A DNA stretch of 64,000 nt from Closterium sp. Naga37s-1 (GCA_947471745.1 CANJKZ010000929.1:1730001-1794000); one strand, 5' to 3'. Positions 45,901 to 58,195 are shown, counted from the first letter of the stretch. Made by a program: numbers and translations. The notes: generated by a model not told the origin, from the sequence alone.

Positions 45901-48900
45901 TGAGCACCTGCCTTGTTCGCGCACTGCCACGCCCTCTGCCTGCCTGCCGCACCTGCCCTTTCCGCGTTGCTGCTGCTACTACTGCTACTGCTGCTACTGG
46001 CGTTGGCCAGATGCAGCTCCAGCGACGTCCGCGTGAGTCCCTCACGCCCCAGCAGCTTCGTGAGTGGTACGCTAGTTGGGGTTGTAGGGGTCGCCGCGCT
46101 GCTACTGCTGCTACTGCTGTTACTGCTCCTACTGCGGCTACTACTGCTACCACTGCTACTGGCGGTGGCCAGATGCAGCCCCAGCGACGTCCGCGCGAGT
46201 CTCTTACGCCCCAGCAGCTTCGTGAGTGGTACGCTCAGAGTAGAGGGTCTTTGAGTACTGTTCGCTGCCCGTACGTCATTCGCACAGGTGATCGGACTGG
46301 TCAGGCTTGCGGGACGCTTAGTCACACACAGTCCCGCTGCTTCGCCCGTCTGAGCGACGCTTCGCGTACCGAGTTTGGCGACGAGGCTGAGCTCCCCACC
46401 TGGCTGGAGCTGCTTGGACAGGGGGTAGATATCTTTGCTCTTGACTATGATGCTATTCTCACTGCCATGTATGCATTGCCTACTAGTGCTAACCGTGCCT
46501 GTTACCTGTGCGTACCGCCTGACCCAGGTATAGAGCTTGCTGCGCTAGGTGTTGGTGAGGCTGCTGCTCTAGGTGCTCGTGCGTCTCCTGCTCTAGGTGC
46601 TGGTGAGGCTGCTGCTCCAGGTGCTGGTGAGTCTGCTCTCTCTGGTACTGCGCCTGCTGAGGCCTTGTACACCTTCACACTTGACTACGGTGCTTCTCGC
46701 TCCTTCTTTCGTGACAGCACCACCCTTACGCCGCTCAGTCGGCCGGTTGCAGTCTCCCTGGCAGACCCCTCTGGGGGTCCAGTCCGTGTGACCTCCAACA
46801 CTGTCCTCCCTTGTCCTGCTGTCCCGTCCGGCACACTGTCGGGTCTTTACCTCCCCTCGTTCTCTACGAACTTGGTGGCGGGTTTTGCACTCCAGGACGC
46901 GGGTGTTCACCAGTTCACCCCTGCCTACGAGCGTGTGACACACAACACGTGTGCTCAGACGGGTCGTCACCTGGCTACCTTCATTCGGCAGCCGGGGTCG
47001 GGCCTGTACACACTGACCACTGGGTCCCCTCAGGTAGCTGCGTCTGCGTCAGGTCAGTTGTCCGCCCCCTGCTCGTGTCGCGCCTTGTCGCACCAGACCC
47101 TCCTTTGGCACCACCGCCTTGGTCACACCTCGGTGCAGCGCCTTCGCAGCATGCACCGCCATGTCCTTGTCTCTGGTCTTCCCAAGGTTCTCCCTCCCCT
47201 CCCACCCTCGCCTGCTCCTCCCTGTCTTCCCTATGTCGAGGGGCGGCAGCGCGCCGCTCCTCACTCCTCCTCGTTCCCTCCCACAGAGGCTCCCCTGCAG
47301 ACTCTCCACCTAGACGTGTGGGGCCCAGCCCGCGTCCGTGGACAGGGCCACAAGCGGTACTTCCTGCTGGTCGTCGACGACTACACGCGTTACACCACGG
47401 TCTTCCCCTTGCGCACCAAGGGTGAGGTCCCTGATGTTTTGATCCCTTGGATCCGCGCTACTCGTCTCCAGCTCCGCGAGCGGTTCGGGACCGAGTTTCC
47501 CATCCTGCGTCTGCACTCTGACAGAGGTGGGGAGTTTTCCTCCGACCTCTTGGCAGCCTTCTGTGCGGAGCACGGCATCCGCCAGACGTTCACGCTTCCG
47601 GCCTCTCCGCAGCAGAATGGGGTTGCTGCGCGCCGCATTGGCTTAGTCATGGAGGTCGCTCGTACCTCCATGATCCATGCGGCTGCCCCCCATTTTTTGT
47701 GGCCGTTTGCGGTCCGCTACGCCGCGCATCAGCTCAACCTCTGGCCCCGTGTCTCCTTGCCAGAGACCTCGCGTACACTGCTGTGGACGGGGAAGGTTGG
47801 CAATGCGTCGCGTTTCCGGGTCTGGGGTGCTTGTGCCTTTGTCCGCGATACCACCGCAGACAAGCTCTCCGCCCGCGCTGTTCCCTGTGTCTTCCTTGGC
47901 TTTGTCCCTGACGCGCCTGGTTGGCAGTTTTACCACCCCACCTCGTGCCGTGTCTTCCCCTCTCAGGACGTCACGTTCGACGAGTCGGTTCCCTTTTACC
48001 GTCTCTTCCCCTACCGCACTGCCCCTCTCCCCCCCCCGCCGCTCTTCCTCGCTCCAGGTGCTCCCCAGGTAGACCCCCTCCCCGCTCCCGGTCCTGCTCC
48101 GTCAGGTGTGTCTCAGGTAGACCCTCCTCCCTTGACTGCGCCGGTTGAGGTCACTGGTGACTCAGGTCCTGCTGAGGGTGGTCCTGCTCGGGGTGCTGCT
48201 TCTTGGGGTGCTGAGCCTGGGGGTGCGGAGCCTGGGGGTGCTGAGCCTGGGGGTGCAGAGCCTGGGGGTGCTGAGCCTGGGGTTGCGGAGCCTGGAGGTA
48301 CAGAGCCTGGGGGTGCGGAGACTGGAGGTGCTGAGCCTGGGCGTGAGGAGTCTGGGGGTGCTGAGCCTGGGGGTACTGAGTCTGGGGGTGCTGCACCTGG
48401 GGGCGCTGAGGCGTCTGGTGAGCTGTCTCCCTAGGGCGGCCGTCTCCGTAGTCGCTCCGCTGGTACCTCGCCGCTGCACTCTCGTCGTCGACTCCCTCTC
48501 TCCCCACAGCAGCTGCGTGAGTGGTACGTTGGCCGTCAGGGTCGCGCTCCTGGAGCTAGGGGCCCTGCTGCGGGAGGCGCTGGAGCTGGTGACTCTGCTA
48601 CTGGAGTTGTTTCTGCTAGAGGTTCTGGAGCTGCTGAGGGTGCTGGCGCTGGAGGTTCTGGAGCTGCTACGGGTGCTGGCGCTGGAGGTTCTGGAGCTGC
48701 TGCGGGTGCTGGCGCTGCGGGTTCTGAGTCTGCTGTTGCGCGGTCTCCTTGGAGTGGCCGCCTTCGTCCGCGTATGCCTCTCACCTCACAGCAGGTGCAC
48801 GACTGGTACGGTCGCCGTCAGGGTCGCGCTTCTGGAGCTCGGGGCTCTGCCGCTGGAGGTACTTCTGCTGGCGTCACTGGAGCTGGGAGTGGTCCTGGTC

Positions 48901-51388
48901 CTGGAGGTGCTCGTACTGGAGGTACTGGAGCTGCTAGGGCTGGAGGTGCTGAGCCTGAGGGTGCTACTGCTGGAGACCCTGGGTCTGGGGGTGCTGCTAC
49001 TGGAGACACTGAGGCTGGAGACCCTGGGACTGGAGGTGCCGGTTCTGGGGGTGCTGTTGCTGGTGGCCCTGTAGGAGCTGGCGCTGAGGGTTCTGGAGCT
49101 GCTGGCGGTGCTGGAGCTGCTGGGGGTGCTGGAGCTGCTGGTGCTGGTGGCACTGCACAGCCGCGACTGTTCGTTGCTCCACCGTCTCCGTCGTCTCAGC
49201 CACCGTCTGACTCTGCTCGCCAGGTTCTTAGTCTCCCTTCGTATACTGTTCTTCCGTTACAGCCTGGCTCACCGATGCCTGCTCCTTCTCCTTACACTGA
49301 GCAGACAGGGTGTCTTACTGAGCGTCGTGCGCCTGCGTCGCGTCCTGTCTCGCCTGTCCGTTCTGGTCGTCGTGTTCCTCGTTCGCGTCAGCCGGCTATC
49401 ACCGGCACCCACCTCATAGTTTGTCCTCCTTCCTCTCCTCCGCAGCGTGTTCCCCTGCCGTCCCCTCCTGCGTCTTCTCTGCCTACCGTTCCTGAGCCTG
49501 AGTCTGACCGCACCCGTGCTGCTCACCCTACTGTCACGTGTCTACTAGCCATAGTTGTCACTGACCCGTCGTTTGAGTCTGCTGCTGCGTCTGCCTTAGT
49601 CACTGAGCTTGTTGACTGTGCTGCTGCCTGTCGTCTTGACTACACCGCTAGTCTTGTTGCTGAGTCTGAGTCTCTCTGTCCTCCGTCCGTCGGGGGTGAG
49701 TGTGCTCTTGGCACGGACGTCCTTGAGGACAGGCAGGAGGACCTTGAGTGTCTTGCAGCCGCTGCGCCTCATCTCGTGTCCATGCTGCTTGCCCCTGAGG
49801 GAAACCCGGATGCACCAGACATCCCGACCCATACGCTGAGGCGATCGCGGGTGAGTACTCCTCTCAGTGGCAGACAGCCATGGACGCAGAGATGGCATCC
49901 TGGAAGTCCACAGGCACTTACGTTGACGAGGTTCCCCCTCCTGGGGCGAACATCGTCAGTGGCATGTGGATTTTCAGGGTGAAGCGGCCGCCAGGTTCTC
50001 CGCCTGTCTTCAAGGCTCGCTACGTTGCTCGAAGTTTCAGTCAATGAGAGGGAGTAGACTTCTTCCAGACCTTCTCCCCCACCCCGAAGATGATCACTCT
50101 TCGGGTGCTGCTGCATATTGCAGCTCAGCGTGACTACGAGCTTCACTCTCTTGACTTCAGCACAGCTTTCTTACAGGGCAGCCTGCACGAGGAGATCTGG
50201 CTGCGACGCCCTCCTGGCTTCACTGGGTCGTTCCTTGCTGGTACCCAGTGGAGCCTCCGGCGGCCGGTTTACGGTCTACGCCAGGCGCCACGTGAGTGGC
50301 ACGACACACTGAGGACTACACTTGCGGCTCTTGGGTTTGCTCCGTCGACTGCTGACCCGTCGCTGTTTCTGCGCACCAACACGTCGCTGCCGCCGTTCAA
50401 CATCCTTGTGTACGTCGACGACTTGGTCTTTGCCACTGCTGACATTGAGGCTCTCGCCTTGGTGAAGTCGGAGCTGCAGAAGAGACACACGTGCACAGAC
50501 CTGGGTGAACTGCGCAGCTACCTTGGCTTGCAGATCACCCGGGACAGAGCATGCCGCACCATCACACTGACTCAGTCACACATGGTGCAGCAGGTCCTTC
50601 AGCGCTTCGGCTTCACCTGGTCCTCGCCACAGCACACTCCTCTGGCTACAGGCCACTCGCTCTCAGCTCCACCTTCGGACGAGTCCGTAGAGCCGAGTGG
50701 CCCGTACCCAGAGCTAGTGGGCCGCCTCATGTACCTGATGACCTGCACTCGACCTGACCTTGTATACCCTCTTGGCCTTCTGGCTCGCTACGTGGCTCCT
50801 GGTCGGCACCGAAAGGTGCACATGGATGGTGCGAAGAGGGTACTGCGCTACTTGTGCGGTACACCGGGCATGGGGCTCGTGCTTGGAGGGCGTAGCGCAC
50901 TTGTTCTCACTGGGCACTCAGACGCTTCTTGGGTTGATGACCAGGCTACGCAGCGGTCGTCACAGGGTTACACCTTCAGCCTTGGCTCTGGTTCAGTTTC
51001 TTGGCGTTCTACACGCTTGTCTTCCGTTCTCAGCTCCAGTTGTGAGGCTGAGATCTACGCCACAGCCATGGCTGCACAGGAGTTACGCTGGCTCACCTAC
51101 CTGCTGACCGACTTGGGAGAGCGGCCTCATTCTCCTCCAGTGCTGTACGTCGACAACAAGGCCGCCATTGCCTTTTGTGAGGAGCACAGACTGGAGCACA
51201 GAACGAAGCACATCGCTCTACGTTACTTCCTGGCTCGAGAGTTGCAGCCGCGTGGGCAGCTTCGTCTTGCTCACGTGGCCGCTCGGGCCAACACTGCTGA
51301 TATATTCACCAAGGCACTTCCGTCTGGTGATCATCAGCGTTTCTGCACTTTGTTAGTCCTTGTGCCCACTTTTCTTCACTTGCTGTAG
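45576..51388 (+). pseudogene. E2 pol frame, gag-deleted and broken
   Basis: The frame opens within the leader and reaches protein-like sequence at about 46000 (LTPQQLREWY, twice). Then come the C/H segment (CPYVIRTGDRTGQACG), protease FTLDYGASRSFF, in which the usual DSG is DYG, pre-integrase GLYLPSFSTNL, and integrase with DVWGP, LHSDRGGEF and NGVAARRIG, where the usual catalytic Glu of the E1 motif (AERRIG) is Ala. TAG stops it at 48432-48434. A small deletion near 49830 shifts the frame, and TGA at 50045-50047 precedes an intact RT (ILVYVDDLVFA) and RNase H (GHSDASWVDD, SSCEAEIYA) ending at 51388. Tandem Gly/Ala-rich repeats fill 48180-49150. Clearly non-functional. Confidence 0.9.
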
Positions 51389-51614
51389 ACTTTGCTTGTT
51401 CTGTGATCTATATATATAGCTGCATGCTTGCTCTGCTAGGTAAAGATCACAGTGCTGTTGGTGTTGCATATATACCTCTGCATGTGAACTGGCCTTGTGG
51501 CCCTTTGCTTGTGCTCAGTGTGTGTGGTGACGTTGTGATCCACCCTGAGCTTGCTTTACTTCGCTTGACTGGTCTTGTGACCCCTTGCTCTCCCCCACTT
51601 TGCCTATGGGGGTG

Positions 51615-51748
51615 TGTCGAAGTATATGCATGTTATATATGTGTAGGCTGTAGTGGGGTAGCCAATATGGGGTACAGCCCCTTTTTGGGTTTCATACTTG
51701 TACCCAACTCTTTCATAGTTGATTCATTCCTGCTGCTAGATTCTAACA
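51615..51748 (+). repeat. E2 3' LTR
   Basis: 134 bp, TGTCGAAG to TTCTAACA, followed by GAGGC. About three differences from the 5' LTR, roughly 2 percent. Confidence 0.92.
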
Positions 51749-53578
51749 GAGGCCTCCTCTCCCGTGGTACAGCTTGAACTCCTGTGTTGTGCCGTCTACT
51801 TTGAGGTGGATGCCTTTCGCCATCAGCTGACTGATACTCAGTAAGTTGTAGCCGAGTCCCTCCGCAATTAACACTTTTGACATCTGCAATGTGACGTTTG
51901 TCTCTCGTGATTGAAGTTGCACCACGCCTTGTCGTCGTGTGCGCAGGTTCTGGTTGTTGGCGACGTTGATGACGACTTCGCGTTGAAGTTGGTGTTCGCG
52001 TTGAACGAAGCGTCCTGAAGAGCACATGTGCTGTCCGCAGCAACTGTCCAAGAACCAGGTATCTTTCCCGGACGGCTCGCTTTGAGCGATGGCTGCATAC
52101 GTCGGGTTTGGTTGAAGTGACTCGCGGCGAGGGGTGCTGTTGTCTAGTTGCTCTTCCGTAACGTAGTGTGGTGGTGACTCGGTGATGCAGGAGTCAGTCA
52201 GTCTTGCCATGCAACTGACAATGTTTCTTGTTCCTTGTGCAGATTGCGTTGACGAAGTCGTTGAGGACTGCAGTTGGCTCGTGGGGTGCGCTTGTGTGGA
52301 CGCCACTTGACTACTTGAAGGACGAAGTTGGCGTTGCGGTGGTGTTGACTGCTGTCGATTCGGGCAGTGTGTGCGAGGGTGCCCTGAAGTCTTGCAGAGA
52401 TGACAGAATGGAGGTACGGGTTTTGGTTGATGCCGGCTGTTGTTGTTGTTGTAGCGCTGTTGAGTGTGGAACGCGAATTCTGGTACTGACGTTTTTCTCT
52501 TGTGCCGCTCCTCTTGCAGGTCCATGTCTTGCAGTTCAGCGTGAATTTCGGCGCATAGTGCTGCTTCGGAGATCTTCCCGTGAGCTCGGAGTATGACGCG
52601 GGTGGAGCGCCAATGAGGACCAAGGCCACCAATGACGACTATGACGAAGGCGTCTTCTGATATCGACCCTCCGCATCGAAGGAGTTTGTCTCGCAATTCG
52701 CGACAGCGGCTGATATACGCCATCCCTTTTTCGCCCGGTTTCATTTCCACTGTTGTCAGTTGTGCCATTAACCAACTCTGATTGACGCTGTCTGTTGCCT
52801 CATACAGATTCTTCAGGTGATTGTACGCGAGCTCGGCGGAGTTCCCGTATCCTCGGTAAGACCGAATGTTCTGCTGCTGGTTCGGTGTGACGTTGCGCAG
52901 TAGGATTGTATACGCCATCATGGATCGATATGTGTACTTCTGCTTGTCGTATTGCGTCCCGTGCATTGGATACGGCAGGGACCCGTCGAAGAAGCCAAGA
53001 ATCTGCGCGCCTTCCATCATCAGCTCGAATTCTTATGACCAGGTAAAGAAGTCCTTTCCGTCGAACGGTCTTGACGTCTACAGTTTTAAGACGTGCGCAA
53101 ACTGCGACTGAACTTGAAGTGCATCTAATGTCTTCTCTTGCTCGGGTGAAGGCTGCTGGCGCGGCATGAAGCTGACGGAACCGCGCTGAGGTTTGTACGG
53201 GGCGAAGGTAGGTTGTTGTTGCTGATTTCCTCGTGCGTAGGATGAACCGTCGAGGCTCATCGGTGTTGCGACGTTGTTGTTGCTGTTATTTGACTGCGCA
53301 GGTGCCCCTTGCTGGTGTTGTTCATAGAAGGACATGAAGGAGAAGAAATTCTCCATCATGTCTGGGTCGAAGCCCGCGGCTTGATTTGCGGGAGTTTCGG
53401 TAGACCCAGCTGCCGGTCTTGTTGCTGTGCCCTCCTCTGTCTGTAGGCCAGAGGCAGGAGGTGGAGTAGGAGTAGTACCGGGAGAGCCGTTAGAGGAGCT
53501 TCTCTCCTTCTGTGTTGCCATGCCTTGTGATGTTGTAGGTGTCTTGATTGTAGTTGAATTTGTCCTGATAGCTCTCAT
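51749..53578 (-). pseudogene. E3 gag and protease region
   Basis: Starts near 53555 (MRAIRTNSTTIKT) or at an inner ATG (MATQKERSS). The N-terminal part is Gln/Asn/Ser rich. The frame then has TAG at 53078-53080 and TAA at 53033-53035, both inside the conserved gag start (FDGKDFFTWS, EFELMMEG). Downstream come the gag core (YTYRSMMAYTILL), a canonical zinc knuckle CHLCKTSGHPRTHC, and a protease region WFLDSCCGQHM in which the usual DSG reads DSC. E2 interrupts it after LYHGRGGL. Confidence 0.87.
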
Positions 53579-53582
53579 ACCA

Positions 53583-54027
53583 TGTTGGGCTGAGAAAGCC
53601 CTTAGGATCTTTGCAGGACTAAACTCTGAGTAGGACAATGTAATAGCGGAAGCGTTTAATGAAAGGTTTGTGAACCACCTTGCGCTGGTATGTGAGGGCA
53701 AAGTAGATTAATTAAAACAAAGAGATACAAGCTTTTATAGGAGTACGAGGGAATATGAAGGGTTATAACTAATAACTGTTTTGTTGTTGCTGTTGCGGTT
53801 CGATACAGTGACGACTCGGGCAACTGCTCAATAACGAGTCAGTTGTTTGTCCTTGCTGTCGCGCTGTACTTGTCAGGTCAAAGGGCGCTGACCTTTGACT
53901 TTCGCGTAACCTCCAGCAGTTGTTCAACCTCCGAGGGTTGACTCGCCGATGCTTCGCTGTGTTTCGCTTCGCTTATAACTTAGTGCTTCGACACGACAGA
54001 GGCGCTTAAGTTTACTTGTTTCCAACA
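53583..54027 (-). repeat. E3 5' LTR
   Basis: 445 bp, near identical to 33964-34408. On the minus strand it is followed directly by TGGTATGAGAGC, one mismatch from the usual initiator-tRNA-Met primer site. Confidence 0.92.
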
Positions 54028-54089
54028 CTACCCCTACATCTGGAGTTACATCTGCGGGCTCATCTACATGCTGCATGCAGCGTGCAACC

Positions 54090-54712
54090 CAGGGCTGACG
54101 CTATCAGACTATTTAGTCTGATTAGTCCGACGAATCAGACCTCCCACTTGGTGGAAAATGACTTCTCAGAGAAGGGCAATTTTTATCCCTGAAGGCATCA
54201 GACTTAATGTATTGCGGCCCCTGATAACATGCAATAGGCTTCAGACTTAACCGTTTCTGGTGTCTGACTGTACAGAGTATGACTTCTGTGGGCCCTGGAA
54301 AGTTGATCGGAACAAAATTTCTAGTAAGTTTCGTCCCGATATACACCCTCGAGGTGGCAGTGGTGTCAGAACGTGTGCAGAGCACACAGCACCAGCTGGG
54401 GACCAGTGCTCTTGATTCAATTTGGGGCACCTTGAGTGATCCGAGTTGTGACCCACTGCACCCTACCTCTGCAGTGTGCCTTGGCAGTCGTACCCAAGAA
54501 ATAGCTGTGTGTTATTTTTTTCGGGGTCGAAACTAGCAGGGTGGAAAATCTGAAAACACTGCCGAGCAAAAACTTTATGGTCCGGCACTTTTCCCTGCCA
54601 TTTCAGTCACTGAGCAATCAGACTGCCCGTTTTCTGGCCGAAGTGCCATTAGGCTAAAAGGGAATTTTTTTCTTGGGAGGTCAGGGAGCCTAGAATTGAA
54701 ACGTCAGCCCTG
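54090..54712. mobile_element. Non-autonomous hAT-like element (623 bp)
   Basis: The ends are inverted: CAGGGCTGACG at 54090 and CGTCAGCCCTG ending at 54712. The CAGGG start is typical of hAT elements. Flanking 8-mers GTGCAACC (54082-54089) and GTGCAGGC (54713-54720) match at 6 of 8 positions, fitting an aged 8-bp duplication. The interior repeats ATCAGACT/CAGACTTA words in both orientations and codes for nothing recognisable. Confidence 0.65.
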
Positions 54713-54795
54713 GTGCAGGCATGGATGGGGGAGGTGAAGCAAAAAGGGGGATATGACATGAAGAAGAGCGGCCAGAGTGCGTGTGGATAAGAATG

Positions 54796-54928
54796 TGTCA
54801 GAATAGTGAGCGAGAATGAATGCATTGAGCAGAGAAGTGGGTACAAATGCTAACCCTAATTTGGGTTGTACCCTTTATGGGCTACCCCACTACAGCCTAC
54901 ATAGCACAAGCATCATTATAGTTTGACA
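54796..54928 (-). mobile_element. Probable solo copia LTR
   Basis: On the minus strand TGTCAAACTATAATG starts at 54928, followed by the core GTAGGCTGTAGTGGGGTA and the GGGTACA/TGTACCC inverted pair, ending near 54796 (ATTCTGACA). It is the same family as the LTR at 22775-22889. Flanks GAATG and AAATG match at 4 of 5 positions, fitting a solo LTR. No primer site or pol is attached. Confidence 0.55.
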
Positions 54929-55444
54929 AAATGGTGAGCTTTACTGAGAAACAAGTGTACAAGGTGAGCGAGCAGCGTCCAAGCATGCGCGCACGAAGGG
55001 CAGCGGGGCGGGGCTACAGCGGCGGCAGCAGCGGCGGCCGTAGTAGCTGTAGCAGTGGCAGTGGCTGTAGCAGTGGCAGCAGCTGCTGTAGCGACGGCTG
55101 CAGAGGCTGTAGCGGTAGTTGGAGCTGCTAGCAGCTCTAGCGGCAGTAGGAGTGTCTGCAACGGCAGTAGCAGTAACTGCAGAAGCTGTAGTAGTGTCTG
55201 TAGCAGTGCCTGCAGGAGCGGCAGCAGTGGCTGCTGACAGAGGCGGTTGTAGCGGAAGATGCGGCGGCTGTAGTAGCAGTAGCTGCAGCCGCAACAGCAG
55301 CGGATGTGGCAGCGGGCGGGCAGTAGCAGCAGCAGCGTCAACGGCGGATGTAGCAGCGCTATACGCCGCGGCTGTAGCTACAGCTACGGAGGGTGGCAGC
55401 AGAGGCTGCCGTAGTGGCTGCGGACGACGCACAGGTAGCCGGGG
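54929..55444. repeat. Low-complexity GCAG/GTAG-rich region
   Basis: From 55010 to 55440 the sequence is a degenerate GCAGYAGTGGCTGTAG-type repeat that opens frames rich in Ser/Ala/Cys on both strands. It resembles the CTG/TAC-rich stretch of E2 near 45965-46160 and of 1-2140 near 800-1010, so it may be a copia leader fragment. No gene is called. Confidence 0.45.
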
Positions 55445-58195
55445 GTGAGGAGATTCACTCTACAACGGTAGTGAGCTAGACTACGGGGGTTGGCACGAAC
55501 TACTAGGAGTGATCGTAGGTTTGCTTAGTTCCTTAGCACTTGCACATTCACGGGAGAAATTGGCAAGAGTTTCCACTTAGCAAAGTTGGAATTACAGAAT
55601 TATAGAACAAGCAACAACAGAATGACTACATCACGCACCTAGCAACTCTGCAGCTAGCCTGGTCGACCGCCAGCACTGCATGGTCGACCGCCTGCCAGCG
55701 TTGCGTAGAGGAGCCGCGCCAGCACTGTAGAAGGGCGACCTGCCAACACTGCAGGTCGACGGCGTGCCAACGCTGCAATAGAACGGCTGTCCAGCGTTGC
55801 CCCGTAGAAGACAGTAGTGCGCACACTCGCAGGTGCGCGCAGGCGAATGGCCCGACTTTCATTGCTGTGCATCCGTCGGCTGTTGTCTGCTCCTGACGAG
55901 CCACATTGACTTCGGGATACCAGCTTGAAGTCGCCTTCGTCATCATGACCTTGACGACGTTCACGTGCCTCCGCAGAACTCGCCAAGCAGGTTACCTGGT
56001 CGACCTGGACACCACCAGCCACTTTGGTCGACCACCCAGAGCTTCTAGTCGACCATCAGGCGCCTCTAGTCGACCACCAGGGCTCCGGTCGATCACAGGA
56101 GCTCTGGTCGACCACCAGGTGTCTCCGGTCGACCACCATGAGCTATGGTCGACTAACAGGTGTCTCCGGTCGAGCACCACGAGCTTTGGTCGACCACAGG
56201 TGTCTCCGGTCGACCACCAGGTGCCTTTGGTCGTCCACCAGGTGCCTCTCATGGACCACAGCTCCTGTCGAGCTGCCCCATGGTCAATGGACCCCTTCCG
56301 TTGACCAGAACCCTCTGTTGATGTCGCCGAGCACCCCTCGTCGATCGTTGCTCACATGTCAGGTCGACGGACTGCTTTGTCGACCTCCCCGTCGAACTGG
56401 AACTCCTGGTTGACGGCCCACCCGTCGCCCAGCCCAGTCAGCTGCGCCCGTCGAGCACCCCTTGTCGACGGAAACCCCACAGTGACACCCTGCAGCTCGA
56501 CGAAGCCTGTCGAGCAGCTCCCTCACTGCGAACGATCGGCTGCTTCTCCTATACATCCAACCAAGTCGTCGGCATTGCCCAAGCGAGGGCGGGGCCAGCA
56601 CTCCACTCCCATTAACACTCCCTTGCCGCGCTCACGCTTGGGCCTCCAGCCCACACGGCAGTACTTCACGTCCTCGACGTGCACCTCTCAGACAGCACGC
56701 CGTCACCACACCAACCGTGCAAAAGGGCACGGCACCTACTGCTGCACATCATTGTCGCCGTCGCCGACGTTGGCCAGGCAAACTGGACCGATGGCAACAG
56801 AGCACCGGTTGAAAGCCGGAAAATGCAGCGCCTTTGTCATGAATTCTGTCGGCTGCTCGGTGGTCGGGATGTACTTCAGCACGAACTTCCCACGCCTCAC
56901 AATGTGCTGCAGCCAGGCATAGCATCGCTCCATGTGCTTGAGGTTGCCCGTGAACCCCAAGCCCTCAGCGACCGTAATTGCCGACTTGTTGTCGACACGG
57001 AGGATGGTCGGCTTCCCAGCGTCGAGCAGCTTGAGTTCCGCAAGAAGGAAGCGGAGTCGGCGTCCCTCCTTGCCTGCATCCGTAAACGCCACGTACTCCG
57101 ACTCGGTCGATGACATTGTCGTGCACTTGATGCGCGAGCTCGACCAGGAGACAGCGGCCCCTCCGTAGACGAACACGTAGCCGCCCGTGCTCGTCCGGTT
57201 CTGCTTGTCGCCCGCGTCGTCGGCGCCCACGTAGCCGATCAACACTAGCGACCCTGGTCCACCGCCAAACTCCAGGGCGGTGTCGCGGATGTCTGCGAGG
57301 TAGGCGAGGCAACGGTCAACCTCGTGCCACTGCTGGTCGCTCCTCACCGTGAGGCCGCTCCCCAGCTTGCTACAGGCGTACGCGACGTCCGGCCTCGTTG
57401 TCGTCGCCGCGAACTGCAGTAAGCCAACCTTCTGCCAGTATTCCTCCTCCTCGCGCTCGTGGGCCTCCTCGTCGTCGAACGTCAACTCAGCGTAGGCGTC
57501 GACCAAGACCGGCGTCTTCGGGACTCGACCGCCCTGCTCCTCGTCGATGAAGCGCCTATGCAGCTTGTCGGCGTAGTTCTATTGGTGCAGCCATAGCTTC
57601 CTAGCCGGCCTGTCGCGCACGATCTCCAGCCCAAGGTACTTCACCATCGGCGAGATCTCGCGCAGCTCGAAGGTGGCCTCCAGCAGCTCCTTCAGCTCTT
57701 CCTAGCTCTTCTTCCAGCCAGCCCCCAGCAGCACTCCGTCGAGAGCTCTGTACCACATCAGCGGCGACTGCTTCAGCCCGTAGAGGCTCTTCAGCAGTTT
57801 ACACACCCGGCCGGTCCCATCGTCGAAGTAGTCCGGCTGGTACATGTAGAGCACCACGTCGAGCTTGCTCTGCAGGAAAGCATTCTTCATGTCGAGCTAC
57901 ATCAGGTTGAGGTCGAGGACGGCGACGATGCTGAGGAAGATCCTCAGCATGACGTAGCTGCTCACCGGCGAGTACGTCTCGTCGTAGTCGGCGCCGTACA
58001 CCTGTGTGAAGCCCTTCACGACCTAGCCTCGCCTTCTCGCGCTCGACAGTGTCTTCGATGCGGTACTTGGTTGTCAGCACCCACCGGTTCTTCATGATGC
58101 TCATTTCGCGTGGGCGTTCGACCAGCTCCCAAGTACCCATGCCGATGAGGCTGCGGATCTCCTCTTCCATGGCGGCCTTCACCGCCTCGCCCTTC
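55445..58195 (-). pseudogene. Truncated copia (RT/RNase H plus 3' tail), fused to an EGF exon
   Basis: Second copy of the element at 20186-22692. From 58195 leftwards on the minus strand: AAMEEEIRSLIGMGTWELVE, NRWVLTTKYRIED, a frameshift after VEREKAR, MKNAFLQSKL, LLKSLYGLKQSP, then a deletion that removes the RT catalytic YADN/YVDD region. Next are VKYLGLEIVRD, a stop near 57580, and RNase H in which GYVDADD reads GYVGADD. The GGTCGAC-rich tail follows (56560-55650), ending at the same base as copy 1 (CACTCTACAACGG, about 55453). It is a 5'-truncated, inactive copy. Confidence 0.82.
55650..56560. repeat. GGTCGAC-rich copia tail, second full copy
   Basis: Same degenerate array as 20390-21260, with CTCTGGTCGACCACCAGGTG-like units especially regular at 56010-56260, about 30 bp apart. 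Confidence 0.7.

Larger units (their letters stand above)
45005..51748 (+). mobile_element. Copia element E2 (plus), inserted in E3
   Basis: Flanked by an exact 5-bp duplication GAGGC (45000-45004 and 51749-51753). Two 134-bp LTRs differ at about three positions. Primer site TGGTTTCAGAGC starts directly after the 5' LTR, and the polypurine tract ATGGGGGTG directly precedes the 3' LTR. It has lost most of gag relative to E1, and pol carries a stop, a frameshift and a second stop. The minus-strand remnant at 1-2140 is its closest relative in the window. Confidence 0.93.
33964..54027 (-). mobile_element. Copia element E3 (minus), split by nested insertions E1 and E2
   Basis: Two 445-bp LTRs (5' LTR 53583-54027, 3' LTR 33964-34408) enclose one element in three blocks: 53582-51749, 45004-43740 and 36461-34409. 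Flanks are CTACA (left) and CTACC (right), a target duplication with one mismatch. Without E1 (7278 bp) and E2 (6744 bp) and their duplicated GAATC and GAGGC, the element would be about 6 kb, normal for Ty1/copia. Domain order gag, protease, integrase, RT, RNase H confirms copia. The LTRs differ at about 5 of 445 positions. The frame has several stops, so it is inactive. Confidence 0.9.

Noticed and set aside
54929..55444. Cysteine/serine-rich secreted protein on the plus strand
   Set aside because: Low-complexity trinucleotide-like DNA opens all frames on both strands. No cysteine spacing, signal peptide or splice pattern supports a gene.
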